DNA of 64,000 bases from positions 2,759,001 through 2,823,000 of the forward strand of contig NC_014759.1 of NCBI RefSeq assembly GCF_000183425.1. Direction: 5' to 3'. The DNA comes from Marivirga tractuosa DSM 4126 (lineage in GTDB: Bacteria > Bacteroidota > Bacteroidia > Cytophagales > Cyclobacteriaceae). Under the pieces are notes generated by a model. It had not been told where the DNA came from, searched no databases, and worked only from the letters and a program-made list of their open reading frames with translations. Both the position numbers and the translations under genes were made by a program. Of the stretch, positions 1-7,038 are shown in pieces (positions within the stretch are counted from its first letter, which is position 1; every line of letters begins with the position of its first letter).

Positions 1-810
1 GAATGTTTTATCACGGTTTTTTGAGGCCAGCCCTGGAGTAGCTTCAGAAGCCACTAACTTTTTCCAAATACCCGGAATTGGTAATTCAAAATCCTTAAAA
101 TCTTTTTCGCTTACTTTAACGACCTGAGGCGATTCAATTGTTTGTTTAACTTCTAGCCACGAAAGAATTTGAAATGGGATCATGGTCAACTCATAAGGAT
201 GCAGCTTACCTATTAATGATTGAAAGGTAGATTGCTGGAAGAAAGTATTAGTCCTCACATCTGCCACTATCATATTGGCATTTTTAAATGAGCCTACTTT
301 TAATGGTCCTATTGCCGTAACATCAAAAGGGATGATGCTTCTACACATGGCACAATAGGTTAGTGCTACAATTTTATCTTCAAAATGGTCATTGATGATG
401 TGGTGGTGAATGACATAATCTAAGGGGTAGCACTTCGTAATGCCCTCATATTCAATCACGGCCATTTCCATTTGGTCATCAAGAGGTAGTTGATTAGGAT
501 CTTTCGCCATTGCTGGAAAAAACACAGCAGGAAATGCTTTCTCCTGATGCATTTTATAAGTTAAAACCAAGGCAAGTCCTGTGATCAATAAGGGGGCAAT
601 GACCCATAATGGCATTTCATTACTTTGGTAAAAAATTACGCCTGTCCATACTAATAGCCCTATAAAAATGAACCAATTGAGGGGCTTTCGTAAAAAATAA
701 TGGTAGTACAACCAACTTAAAGGAAAAGCTTCTACTAAAGCCATGTAAATGGCAGCAGTTCCAATTAATAATGATGCAATAGCCAATCCATAAAAAAATA
801 CTAATTCCAT
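1..810 (-). CDS. DUF3179 domain-containing membrane protein (C-terminus outside window)
   Basis: I translated the reverse strand from the ATG at 810 and the frame stays open to the window edge, giving 270 residues without a stop. The first 90 or so residues form about three hydrophobic segments. The following soluble part holds ALTYCAMCRSIIPFD, which matches the conserved TYC-x-x-C core of DUF3179, and the sequence before it (KCYPLDYVIHHHIIND) also fits that family. DUF3179 proteins are of unknown function; the paired cysteines suggest a redox or metal site, which is inference. The gene is partial only because the window starts here. It faces away from the riboswitch operon, so the 340 bases in between hold both 5' regions. 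Confidence 0.85.
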   Translation of the reverse strand, partial: MELVFFYGLAIASLLIGTAAIYMALVEAFPLSWLYYHYFLRKPLNWFIFIGLLVWTGVIFYQSNEMPLWVIAPLLITGLALVLTYKMHQEKAFPAVFFPAMAKDPNQLPLDDQMEMAVIEYEGITKCYPLDYVIHHHIINDHFEDKIVALTYCAMCRSIIPFDVTAIGPLKVGSFKNANMIVADVRTNTFFQQSTFQSLIGKLHPYELTMIPFQILSWLEVKQTIESPQVVKVSEKDFKDFELPIPGIWKKLVASEATPGLASKNRDKTF

Positions 811-1227
811 AAGCTTACTATTTTCGGCTCAAACCCAACTATTGGATTAGCACCGCATCTAAAAGTGGGCGTTTCCTTGAATGAAAATGTCCGATGCTCT
901 ACTAAATTTATTAAAAAATAGGGACTTCTGGAAGTGCTATCTGAAATCTATTTTCTTGGGAATGTGGTGTAAGTGATGATCTTTCAGCTAGTTACCTGAT
1001 CATGAGATGGGAACAGAGCAATTTTTCAAGTATAAACAGTCCAAGCGTACGCTTGAACTAGATGGTTTCACTTTTATACAGCACAGGCGGACGCTTGCGC
1101 TAGGGCGGTCCAGCCAAACTACCATCTGGTTCAGGCATCCGCTTGGATCATTACCCTATACCTAAGGGATAAATTTTAAATGCATTGCGTAAGTATCTAA
1201 TTATCCTTAGCTTCGTCTTATATTTTA
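811..1227. other. Gene-free divergent intergenic region
   Basis: No convincing gene lies between the leftward DUF3179 gene and the rightward riboswitch operon. The stretch carries palindromic repeats (listed separately) and must hold promoters in both directions. I cannot place either promoter with confidence. Confidence 0.7.
1039..1146. repeat. Dispersed palindromic repeat, inverted pair
   Basis: Bases 1042-1066 contain CAAGCGTACGCTTG followed by AACTAGATGGT. Bases 1120-1146 carry a close inverted copy (ACCATCTGGTTCA then CCGCTTGGA). Between them, 1082-1101 is a related unit, CACAGGCGGACGCTTGCGCTAG. Related units recur at 9371-9396 and 9460-9483, and a fragment at about 8508-8525, so this is a dispersed non-coding family and not a single operator. 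Function is unknown. Confidence 0.65.
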
Positions 1228-1303
1228 AATGGGGTGCCAACTGAAGGGCTGAGATTATACCCAAATAACCTGATCTAGGTAATGCTAGCGTAGGAATTGT
1301 GAA
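1228..1303 (+). promoter_or_regulatory. TPP (thiamine pyrophosphate) riboswitch aptamer
   Basis: The THI-box landmarks occur in order: GGGGTGCC at 1231-1238, GGGCTGAGA at 1246-1254, ACCC at 1259-1262, then ACCTGAT at 1268-1274 and AATGCTAGCGTAGGAA from 1281. The expected helices can be drawn: GCC/GGC for P3, GGG/CCC for P2, CTAG/CTAG for P5, and a weak AAT/ATT closing P1. These are the diagnostic bases of the TPP aptamer. It lies 55 bases upstream of the methyltransferase start, so it should control the whole downstream four-gene operon in response to thiamine pyrophosphate. Confidence 0.92.
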
Positions 1304-1333
1304 AACCAATCGAACTTCATCTTCCCCTGCATC

Positions 1334-1356
1334 CCTAGATCTTAAATTCTTAGATC
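1334..1356 (+). promoter_or_regulatory. Putative riboswitch expression platform next to the start codon
   Basis: GATCT at 1338-1342 and AGATC at 1352-1356 can form a perfect five-base-pair hairpin whose 3' side ends one base before the ATG at 1358. The overlapping octamer CCTAGATC at 1334-1341 is perfectly complementary to GATCTAGG at 1272-1279 inside the aptamer. The two pairings exclude each other. I infer a translational switch: when TPP folds the aptamer, the hairpin forms against the start codon; without TPP, the aptamer strand captures 1334-1341 and frees it. There is no T-run, so transcription termination is less likely. Confidence 0.5.
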
Positions 1357-1357
1357 G

Positions 1358-2083
1358 ATGACTCAAATTTCAAAAAAGGAAAAATTCGATGTCGCCACCG
1401 GTGAATTGCGCAATTGGCAAGGAAGACAGGAGTGGTTTTTTAATAGAGATGATACCGACCACTACGAGGCCTATTACGAAGGACCCTATAAGCGTCAGGA
1501 AGTTTGGCAAAAAAAGACGTTGGAAGGACTTATCAAGAAAGACAGCCGAGTTGAAAGCTTATTGGAATATGGCTGTGGTACTACCCGTTTCACCAGATGG
1601 TGGCATGAAATAGGAATTCAGGCTACAGGCGGTGATATTTCTCCTTTTATGTTGGCCCAGGGTGTTCATCTGTTCGATGGAGATCTTGTTTTAGCTGATT
1701 CCCATCATATGCCATTCAAAAATCATACTTTTGATGCGCTCGCCTTCATCACCACTTTTGAATATTACAAAAGACCTATTGAGGTAATCCGTGAAGCCGC
1801 AAGAGTAGGTAAATATGGAATCATTTTCGGAATGATGAACCGCAATACACCCAAATTAGTGCGAAGAAGAGTGCAGCAGTTATTTGGGCAGAACAATTAT
1901 TACGTAACGGCTAACTTTTATACGCCCGCTTCTTTGAAAGAACTCATTGCTGAGGCGCTCCCTGACCGGGATTATAGCATTCAGTGGAATGCGACTGGCT
2001 TACCTAAGTGGTTTCCACGTCAGCAATGGAAATTACCTTATGGCGATTTTTTTGGTTTGTATGTACAATTTAATGATGTGTGA
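1358..2083 (+). CDS. Class I SAM-dependent methyltransferase in TPP-riboswitch operon
   Basis: This 241-residue protein has a Rossmann methyltransferase core: motif I is YGCGTTRFTRWW at about residue 70, followed by the acidic GGDISPFML, and a motif-IV-like region DALAFITTFEYY near residue 125. The N-terminal 65 residues are charged and lack a signal peptide, so it should be cytosolic. It is the first gene after the TPP riboswitch; its TGA overlaps the next ATG (TGATG), which indicates translational coupling. The substrate is not recognisable from sequence. The operon also encodes a Trm112-like protein, and Trm112 proteins are known activators of class I methyltransferases, so the two may act together; that is inference. 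Confidence 0.85.
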   Translation: MTQISKKEKFDVATGELRNWQGRQEWFFNRDDTDHYEAYYEGPYKRQEVWQKKTLEGLIKKDSRVESLLEYGCGTTRFTRWWHEIGIQATGGDISPFMLAQGVHLFDGDLVLADSHHMPFKNHTFDALAFITTFEYYKRPIEVIREAARVGKYGIIFGMMNRNTPKLVRRRVQQLFGQNNYYVTANFYTPASLKELIAEALPDRDYSIQWNATGLPKWFPRQQWKLPYGDFFGLYVQFNDV

Positions 2084-3147
2084 TGGCGGCTTTTGATGAT
2101 CAATATGGAAAAGTAGATGCTCAGGTCTTTAAAGAGGATTTACTGAATAAATGTGGGGCAAAAAGACCGGAAGTGATTTGCGGTCCGAGATTTGGCGTTG
2201 ATACCGCCATAATTGAGTTGGGCAATGGAAAAGCACTGGCCACTTCCAGCGATCCGCTATCTCTGATTCCTTCTCTGGGCATGGAAATTTCTGCACACTT
2301 ATCCGTGCACTTATTAGCCAATGATATGTCAACCACTGGCTTTGCACCTCAGTTTGCTCAGTTTGTGCTCAATCTTCCGGTCAGCTTGACGCGAGAAGAT
2401 TTTAATTTGTATTGGAGTCACATTGATGCACTCTGTAAAAAATTAGGCATTAGTATTACGGGTGGCCATACCGGCCAGATTCCGGGGCAGGAATCTACCA
2501 TTTCCGGAGGAGGCACTATGTTTTTGCAGGCTCCGAAAGATAAAATATTAAGCAGTAATAATGCAGCCATAGGGGATAGCATTATCATGACCAAACATGC
2601 GGCTTTATCATCTTCTTCGCTTTTAGCCAATGCGTTTCCTGAAACGGTCAGTCAAAAGTGCGGTGAAGAAATTCAGAAAATTGCCGCCCACAACTTTTGG
2701 GATCTTTCTGTAATGAAGGAAGCCTTAGCCGCCTCCAGCATTTTGGAACCGAACCAAGAATTGCATGCCATGCATGATGTAACGGAAGGCGGGATTTTAG
2801 GAGCATTGGATGAAATGGCAGATGCCTCCGGCTGCGGTTTCACAGTGGAATTGGATAAAATTAAGCTCAATGAGGAAGTGAAGCAGATTACAGATCTGTT
2901 TGAGATCGATCCCTTTATCTCCATAGGTGCTGGTTCTATGTTGATGGCAGTAAAGCCGGGACATGAAGACCGCTTGATCAAAGGCCTTTCTAAAGAAGGA
3001 GTTGAAGCTTGTAAAATTGGCGTTTTCAAGGAAGGTTCTGCAAAGCAAGTAGTGGATGCGAATGGCAAGCAGAGGTCTTTTACTTTTGATGGAGTGGATC
3101 CTTATTGGGCCGCATTTTTCAAAGCATTTCAAGCAGGATGGCAATGA
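2083..3147 (+). CDS. AIR synthase-fold (PurM/HypE/ThiL-like) protein
   Basis: A 354-residue protein. Family hallmarks are FGVDTAII then SSDPLSLIP near the N-terminus, LSVHLLANDMSTTG in place of the usual NDL/NDI segment, ISITGGHTGQI in the middle, and HDVTEGGILGAL near residue 230, which is the glycine-rich AIRS C-domain signature. This fold binds ATP and includes PurM, HypE, SelD and ThiL. The TPP riboswitch makes a thiamine-related kinase role attractive, but the N-terminal motif is closer to HypE-like AIRS proteins than to true ThiL, so I do not assign a symbol. I use the ATG at 2083, overlapping the upstream stop; a GTG at 2080 is also possible. It overlaps the next gene by ATGA. Confidence 0.82.
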   Translation: MAAFDDQYGKVDAQVFKEDLLNKCGAKRPEVICGPRFGVDTAIIELGNGKALATSSDPLSLIPSLGMEISAHLSVHLLANDMSTTGFAPQFAQFVLNLPVSLTREDFNLYWSHIDALCKKLGISITGGHTGQIPGQESTISGGGTMFLQAPKDKILSSNNAAIGDSIIMTKHAALSSSSLLANAFPETVSQKCGEEIQKIAAHNFWDLSVMKEALAASSILEPNQELHAMHDVTEGGILGALDEMADASGCGFTVELDKIKLNEEVKQITDLFEIDPFISIGAGSMLMAVKPGHEDRLIKGLSKEGVEACKIGVFKEGSAKQVVDANGKQRSFTFDGVDPYWAAFFKAFQAGWQ

Positions 3148-3770
3148 AAAAACTAGCAGGACTTTATTTGGTGATTGACCCTAGTCAAGAGCATGATAGC
3201 TTGTTGAATAAACTTCATACGGCTTTGAAAGGGGGCATTGACATTGTACAGATTTGGGATCATTGGCCAAAAGCTCAGGACAAGGAAACGCAATTAGAAT
3301 TTATAAAGCGAGCAAAAAAATTGACAAAGGATTTTCAAGTGCCGCTGCTCATGAATCAAGATTGGGAATTGGCAGTGGAAACAGGATTAGACGGTGTACA
3401 TTTTGACCGACTACCTGCCGATTTTCCAAGTATTCAGCCCCAGTTGAAAGGCCAGTATATTGGCCTTACGGTCACGAATAATCTGGAAGAAGTGCAAATG
3501 GCTGAGCAAAACAGCTTGTCTTATATCAGCTTTTGCTCGGTATTTCCATCTCCTTCGGTTGACAGTTGCGATATTGTGCAGCCCGAAAGCATCAAGAAAG
3601 CAAAGGAAATCAGCAATATGCCCATTTTTCTTTCGGGAGGGATCAATCAAGAGAATTTCGAGCAATTGAAGGCCCTACCTTTCAATGGCATTGCGGTTAT
3701 TTCAGGGATCTTAAATGAAGAGGACCCTGAAGCGGCTGCCAAAAAATATAAAGAAAAATTGCAGGATTAA
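3144..3770 (+). CDS. Diverged thiamine phosphate synthase (ThiE/TenI-like) protein
   Basis: The 208-residue TIM-barrel has the ThiE plan: GLYLVID at the N-terminus, GGIDIVQIWDH near residue 30, LDGVHFDRL near 85, YISFCSVFPSP near 130, FLSGGIN near 165 and FNGIAVISGI near 185. Canonical ThiE has Q-x-R-x-K in the second motif; here Q36 remains but R and K are W38 and H40. The N-D metal motif is N71-Q72, and the T-x-T-K loop after VFP is replaced. These residues bind pyrophosphate and magnesium in known ThiE enzymes, so ordinary activity is doubtful. A longer reading from 3105 exists, but the ATG at 3144 overlaps the previous stop as ATGA and fits the family N-terminus. It is under the TPP riboswitch. 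Confidence 0.82.
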   Translation: MKKLAGLYLVIDPSQEHDSLLNKLHTALKGGIDIVQIWDHWPKAQDKETQLEFIKRAKKLTKDFQVPLLMNQDWELAVETGLDGVHFDRLPADFPSIQPQLKGQYIGLTVTNNLEEVQMAEQNSLSYISFCSVFPSPSVDSCDIVQPESIKKAKEISNMPIFLSGGINQENFEQLKALPFNGIAVISGILNEEDPEAAAKKYKEKLQD

Positions 3771-3797
3771 GAATATAGGAATTGAGATAAAAAAATT

Positions 3798-4097
3798 ATG
3801 CAAAGCAGACTATTAGAGAAAATGTGCTGCCCTTTTGATAAGGGTGATTTGAATATCAGTATTTTTAAACAGGAGGAGAACGAAATTATTGAGGGACTTT
3901 TGACTTGCTCAGATTGTCAGCGTTATTTCCCTATTATTTACGGTATTCCGATCATGACTCCTGATGAATACAGACAAAAATCATTGGAGGCTCCGGTTAT
4001 GAAGAAGTGGGGATTGGAATTGCCTGCAGGGTACCAAAGTTTTCGCTTGGATGGGCCTACCACTGCAAGGGCTTTGGAGATGGGTGATAATGGATGA
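3798..4097 (+). CDS. Trm112-like zinc-binding protein
   Basis: A 99-residue protein beginning MQSRLLEKMCCPFDKG, with a later CSDCQRYFPIIYGIPIM. Trm112 proteins typically read L-x-x-L-x-C-P, a middle insert, then C-x-x-C-x-x-x-Y-P-I-x-x-G-I-P-x-M, and this matches closely; the cysteines probably hold one zinc. It follows the ThiE-like gene by 27 bases and ends the operon. In eukaryotes and archaea Trm112 stabilises several methyltransferases, and the first gene of this operon is a methyltransferase. The last 35 residues extend beyond the minimal domain and contain no motif I recognise. Confidence 0.8.
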   Translation: MQSRLLEKMCCPFDKGDLNISIFKQEENEIIEGLLTCSDCQRYFPIIYGIPIMTPDEYRQKSLEAPVMKKWGLELPAGYQSFRLDGPTTARALEMGDNG

Positions 4098-4180
4098 AAA
4101 GTGAGTAGGCTAAGTGAGCTGTTGTACTGCGAGATAATGGCAAGGACACACGCGACACGCGTGCATCAACGGGGATAACT

Positions 4181-5110
4181 TTATTCATTTTCTTGATACT
4201 CAAAACACGTTAAACAAGTTTCTTCACAATCATAGTCGTGTATTACGTTCCCTTTGCACTTATCTTCTACACAATCTTTTCTTATAACATTAAATTCAGC
4301 ATCACAATTAATGCAATGAATGTTAGTAGAGTCAGGCTTGTTAGGTTTTAGGAAGGCCCATTTACTCTCTAAATAGCCATAGTCACCGTCAATCGTTCTT
4401 TTGCACTCAGGACAAAAATATGCCCTTCCTAATATGTCAGTACTTAGATATTTATTCAGCTTCTTTTTACCCAAAATGTCCAAGGCAAAATCTAAATGTT
4501 TATACGCTACTGCATATTCAATGTCCCAGTCAAAATAACCAAAAAGAGGATTTTCATAATTGAAACTTCTTGTCTCTAAAAACCAAGCGTCTTTACCAAA
4601 ACAATAAGTATATGCGTTAAAGATATGGTCTAAAAGTTCCTTAGCCTTAATTGAAACGTTGTTAGCACCGTGAATAGCTTCGTTTCGTTTTTGTCTTACC
4701 GTTTCAATAAATTCAATAAACTCATTAGAGATTTTCTTTTCAGAAACTGCGCAGAACGTTGTAAGAAGTGCTTCGCCTGAAATTGTGTATAAACTGTCAA
4801 ATTCTTTGTCTGCTCTTGACGGTAATGTAGGCCAATCCGCCCTTGTTTTTTCGATTAATAAAAGTGGGGTCGTTTTACAAATCGCGGATTTCATATAGGT
4901 TTCTATTCCTTGATGTAGAAGAATTAATGAAGTCCTTATAGTACCAGAATTATGTGTCCAAATTTGCTCTAACGAAACTTCAGCTCTTATTACTTCGTCA
5001 TCATATTCATCGTATTCGTCATAAACTTTGTAGAGCAGGTTAAACGCTTGTGTCAAACATTGTTTTGAAACATCTTCAAAGTCTTTATATGTAGGTAATC
5101 TTGTTATCAC
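4181..5110 (-). CDS. HEPN-like protein with C-terminal zinc ribbons
   Basis: I do not recognise a named family for this 309-residue protein. Its middle part is alpha-helical and contains KRNEAIHG near residue 142, an R-x4-H arrangement typical of HEPN RNase domains. The C-terminal 90 residues hold repeated cysteine pairs: YFCPECKRT, HCINCDAEF, then DCVEDKCKG and CEETCLTCF, which should form two zinc ribbons. The start is a GTG at 5110; a stop lies just upstream in frame and no ATG is available. It lies 104 bases downstream of the broken OLD-like ATPase gene on the same strand. HEPN proteins often work as toxins or defence effectors, so a linked role is plausible but unproven. Confidence 0.65.
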   Translation of the reverse strand: MITRLPTYKDFEDVSKQCLTQAFNLLYKVYDEYDEYDDEVIRAEVSLEQIWTHNSGTIRTSLILLHQGIETYMKSAICKTTPLLLIEKTRADWPTLPSRADKEFDSLYTISGEALLTTFCAVSEKKISNEFIEFIETVRQKRNEAIHGANNVSIKAKELLDHIFNAYTYCFGKDAWFLETRSFNYENPLFGYFDWDIEYAVAYKHLDFALDILGKKKLNKYLSTDILGRAYFCPECKRTIDGDYGYLESKWAFLKPNKPDSTNIHCINCDAEFNVIRKDCVEDKCKGNVIHDYDCEETCLTCFEYQENE

Positions 5111-5130
5111 AGTCGGATTTTATTATATCT

Positions 5131-5209
5131 GCTAACGTTAAATGTATGAATCGTAGCTTTGGTCTGGGAGTTTGCCTTGTGCGGCTACGATTTCTTACAT
5201 AATGTTGGC
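5131..5209. repeat. Long imperfect palindrome between ATPase and HEPN genes
   Basis: AATCGTAGC at 5149-5157 and GCTACGATT at 5184-5192 are perfect nine-base arms around a 26-base loop. Outside them, GCTAACGTTAAATGTATG at 5131-5148 pairs imperfectly with TACATAATGTTGGC at 5196-5209, leaving unpaired bases on one arm. Ends reading GCTAAC and GTTGGC with an irregular stem recall integron attC sites, but they do not fit the canonical RYYYAAC/GTTRRRY boxes. It may alternatively be a REP-like element or processing hairpin. Confidence 0.55.
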
Positions 5210-5214
5210 GGCTT

Positions 5215-6579
5215 TTAATTTAAAGTTTCTTCCAAAATATCAAATACTACTCTAAAGTTTTCAAAGTCCTTTAATTCACCGTTCTCACATATCCAATCAC
5301 AAAGATTTCCTTTTTCATCTTTGTTAACTGTCCACTCTTCAGGAACAGTAATTTCTTTACCTCTAACGGTTTTTACAAATGTAGGAAAAACGTCAATAAA
5401 GGCTTTTTTTGCTAAAGTTGCCTTGGTTAAAGTTTCTTTGGATAATAAGTTTTCAATTCCCTTTTCAACTGGGTTAGATTCTTGACAAGGAATAACTCGT
5501 TTAAAAACATTATCTTTTTGAGCACCTTGTTTATTTGTGTCGCAATCATAAAGAAGTAAGATATTCTGGGGAGTAATACTCGAAAGATCGGAATTAAAAT
5601 GTTTCCATATTTTATCAATGTTTCCGAATCCATTTGAATCTTTCAATTCAACTTCTTCAATCAATTCAGTTTTTTTTAGAAATTCTGCAGCTTTATTTAA
5701 ATATCTTATATCATAATCTCCTTCAACAAAGACAATTGGTTTCCTCGACTTAATTATGGCATCTCGAATAGATTCTTGATATCTAGTTGACTCTCCATAG
5801 GCATTATAGGCGGTATGAAATTCGGAAAAAAGTTCTGCTGATATTCTTTCGCCTTTCGGAAGATTGAGAATGTCAAAACCATCATATCCATAAGTTTTAT
5901 TCATTCCTAATAAAAAAAGTGGGGAATGTGAAGTAACGATAAATTGTACATTTGGGAAAAATCGTAGAAGTTTGGGAAGAAGTTCAAATTGAAATGATGT
6001 GTGAAGGTGTAAATCAATCTCGTCAATCACAACTAGACCTTGTACATCATTAGTGGATGAAATGTTTTGCCCAGTTTTATCAAAGTCTCTTAGGATTGAG
6101 CAAAATAGAGAGAAAATTAACGCTTGCCCTGTTGATAATTGCTGAATGTCAGGCACAAAGGCTTTTTCGTTTCTCATTATAGAAATCACGCGATTATTTT
6201 TGCCTCCTATACCTATACGATAAGTAGCTGGATCACTAAAGAGGGTTGACAAAAAACTGTTAATCACTGCCAGCAACTGGGAGTTTGGTCCTTCATAACT
6301 CCCTCCGCCAACCACCGCTTGCAGTAATCTGATTTGATCAACTTGATTGTTTTGAGGATTTAGTAAATCTTGAATTTGAATATTTTTTCTCTCTAAAACT
6401 CTGCTATCAAAAACTACATCTAGTAGCCAATTTTTCGTCTTACTTAAAGTAGTATCACAAATTATCTGTCTATTCGACAAATTCCTTAATTTAGGTTCCT
6501 CTGAAAATTCTACTTTTTTTAAGTTATGGTGATTGATCCATGCTGGTTCTTCAAATCGATTTGGAGGAAAATAGAGCAA
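5215..6579 (-). CDS. C-terminal fragment of the interrupted OLD-like ATPase (TOPRIM part)
   Basis: The 454-codon open frame after the internal stop; it can start only at a TTG (6579) with no visible ribosome-binding site, and its reading frame simply continues that of the upstream fragment. It holds the ABC-type signature LSTGQ, Walker B VVIDEIDLH, the switch histidine in TSHSP, and TOPRIM-like acidic motifs FVEGDYD and YDCDTN. It lacks Walker A. Without readthrough or reinitiation it would not be made as part of a working enzyme. Confidence 0.6.
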   Translation of the reverse strand: MLYFPPNRFEEPAWINHHNLKKVEFSEEPKLRNLSNRQIICDTTLSKTKNWLLDVVFDSRVLERKNIQIQDLLNPQNNQVDQIRLLQAVVGGGSYEGPNSQLLAVINSFLSTLFSDPATYRIGIGGKNNRVISIMRNEKAFVPDIQQLSTGQALIFSLFCSILRDFDKTGQNISSTNDVQGLVVIDEIDLHLHTSFQFELLPKLLRFFPNVQFIVTSHSPLFLLGMNKTYGYDGFDILNLPKGERISAELFSEFHTAYNAYGESTRYQESIRDAIIKSRKPIVFVEGDYDIRYLNKAAEFLKKTELIEEVELKDSNGFGNIDKIWKHFNSDLSSITPQNILLLYDCDTNKQGAQKDNVFKRVIPCQESNPVEKGIENLLSKETLTKATLAKKAFIDVFPTFVKTVRGKEITVPEEWTVNKDEKGNLCDWICENGELKDFENFRVVFDILEETLN

Positions 6580-6675
6580 ACTGTTTTTTATATAAATATC
6601 CCTGAGCGCTTGAGTGTTAGAATTGAAATTTGAATTGAAAAATGAATACTCTTCGTTCGGAATTGAATTCCAATC

Positions 6676-7038
6676 TTAATGTAATGGGGTATACTTCAGT
6701 TTTTCTTCGAATTCTTTTCTTGTTAAGTTTAATTGAAACTCTGAACAATAAAAACTACCTAAAAGCTCTATTTTACCATGGTAAAAATCTTCACCGTTCC
6801 TGATATAATTTGATGATCTAAGTTTATAAACTTTCCCTTTTTCTACCTCAACATCATCAAAAATAACTTGCTTACCTGCAATAATGGAATTAATTATAAA
6901 TGATATTGCTATGCTTTTTCCAGAGCCATTCCTACCAACTAATACGAGAGGTTTTATAACGTTATCTTTTGCTTCAAATGAATGATTAATATTGTGAATA
7001 GGTCCAGTATTCTCTAATATCAGTTTTTTTAAAATCAT
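6676..7038 (-). CDS. N-terminal fragment of the interrupted OLD-like ATPase
   Basis: The first 120 codons before the internal TAA. They encode MILKKLILENTGPIHNI, typical of the SMC/RecF-like ATPase N-terminus, and the Walker A loop GRNGSGKSIAISF at about residues 35-47. This piece lacks Walker B and the nuclease domain, so on its own it should not be an active ATPase. If expressed, it would be the only part made from the native start codon. Confidence 0.6.
   Translation of the reverse strand: MILKKLILENTGPIHNINHSFEAKDNVIKPLVLVGRNGSGKSIAISFIINSIIAGKQVIFDDVEVEKGKVYKLRSSNYIRNGEDFYHGKIELLGSFYCSEFQLNLTRKEFEEKLKYTPLH

Larger units (their letters stand above)
5215..7038 (-). pseudogene. OLD-like AAA ATPase/TOPRIM gene interrupted by an in-frame stop
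   Basis: Read from the ATG at 7038, the frame runs for 608 codons to 5215 with a single internal TAA at 6676-6678 (codon 121). The bases after that TAA stay in the same frame and encode plausible protein (DWNSIPNEEYS and onward), so this is a nonsense change and not a frameshift. Domain order in the intact reading: Walker A GRNGSGKS, an LSTGQ signature, Walker B GLVVIDEIDLHLH, an H-switch TSHSP, then a TOPRIM-like part with VFVEGDYDIRYL and LLYDCDTNK. That architecture is the one of OLD-family nucleases, which serve in anti-phage defence. The change could be real inactivation, a population variant or a sequencing error. Confidence 0.75.

Noticed and set aside
1151..1366. Minus-strand frame of 71 codons
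   Set aside because: It runs antisense through the TPP aptamer and the start of the methyltransferase gene and has no protein-like pattern.
5131..5209. Canonical integron attC site
   Set aside because: The end boxes do not match RYYYAAC/GTTRRRY in full and no integrase is present, so I list it only as a palindrome with attC-like features.
6579..6678. Frameshift as cause of the split ATPase gene
   Set aside because: The distance between the two fragments is a multiple of three and the joining bases encode a sensible sequence in the same frame, so a nonsense codon explains it better.
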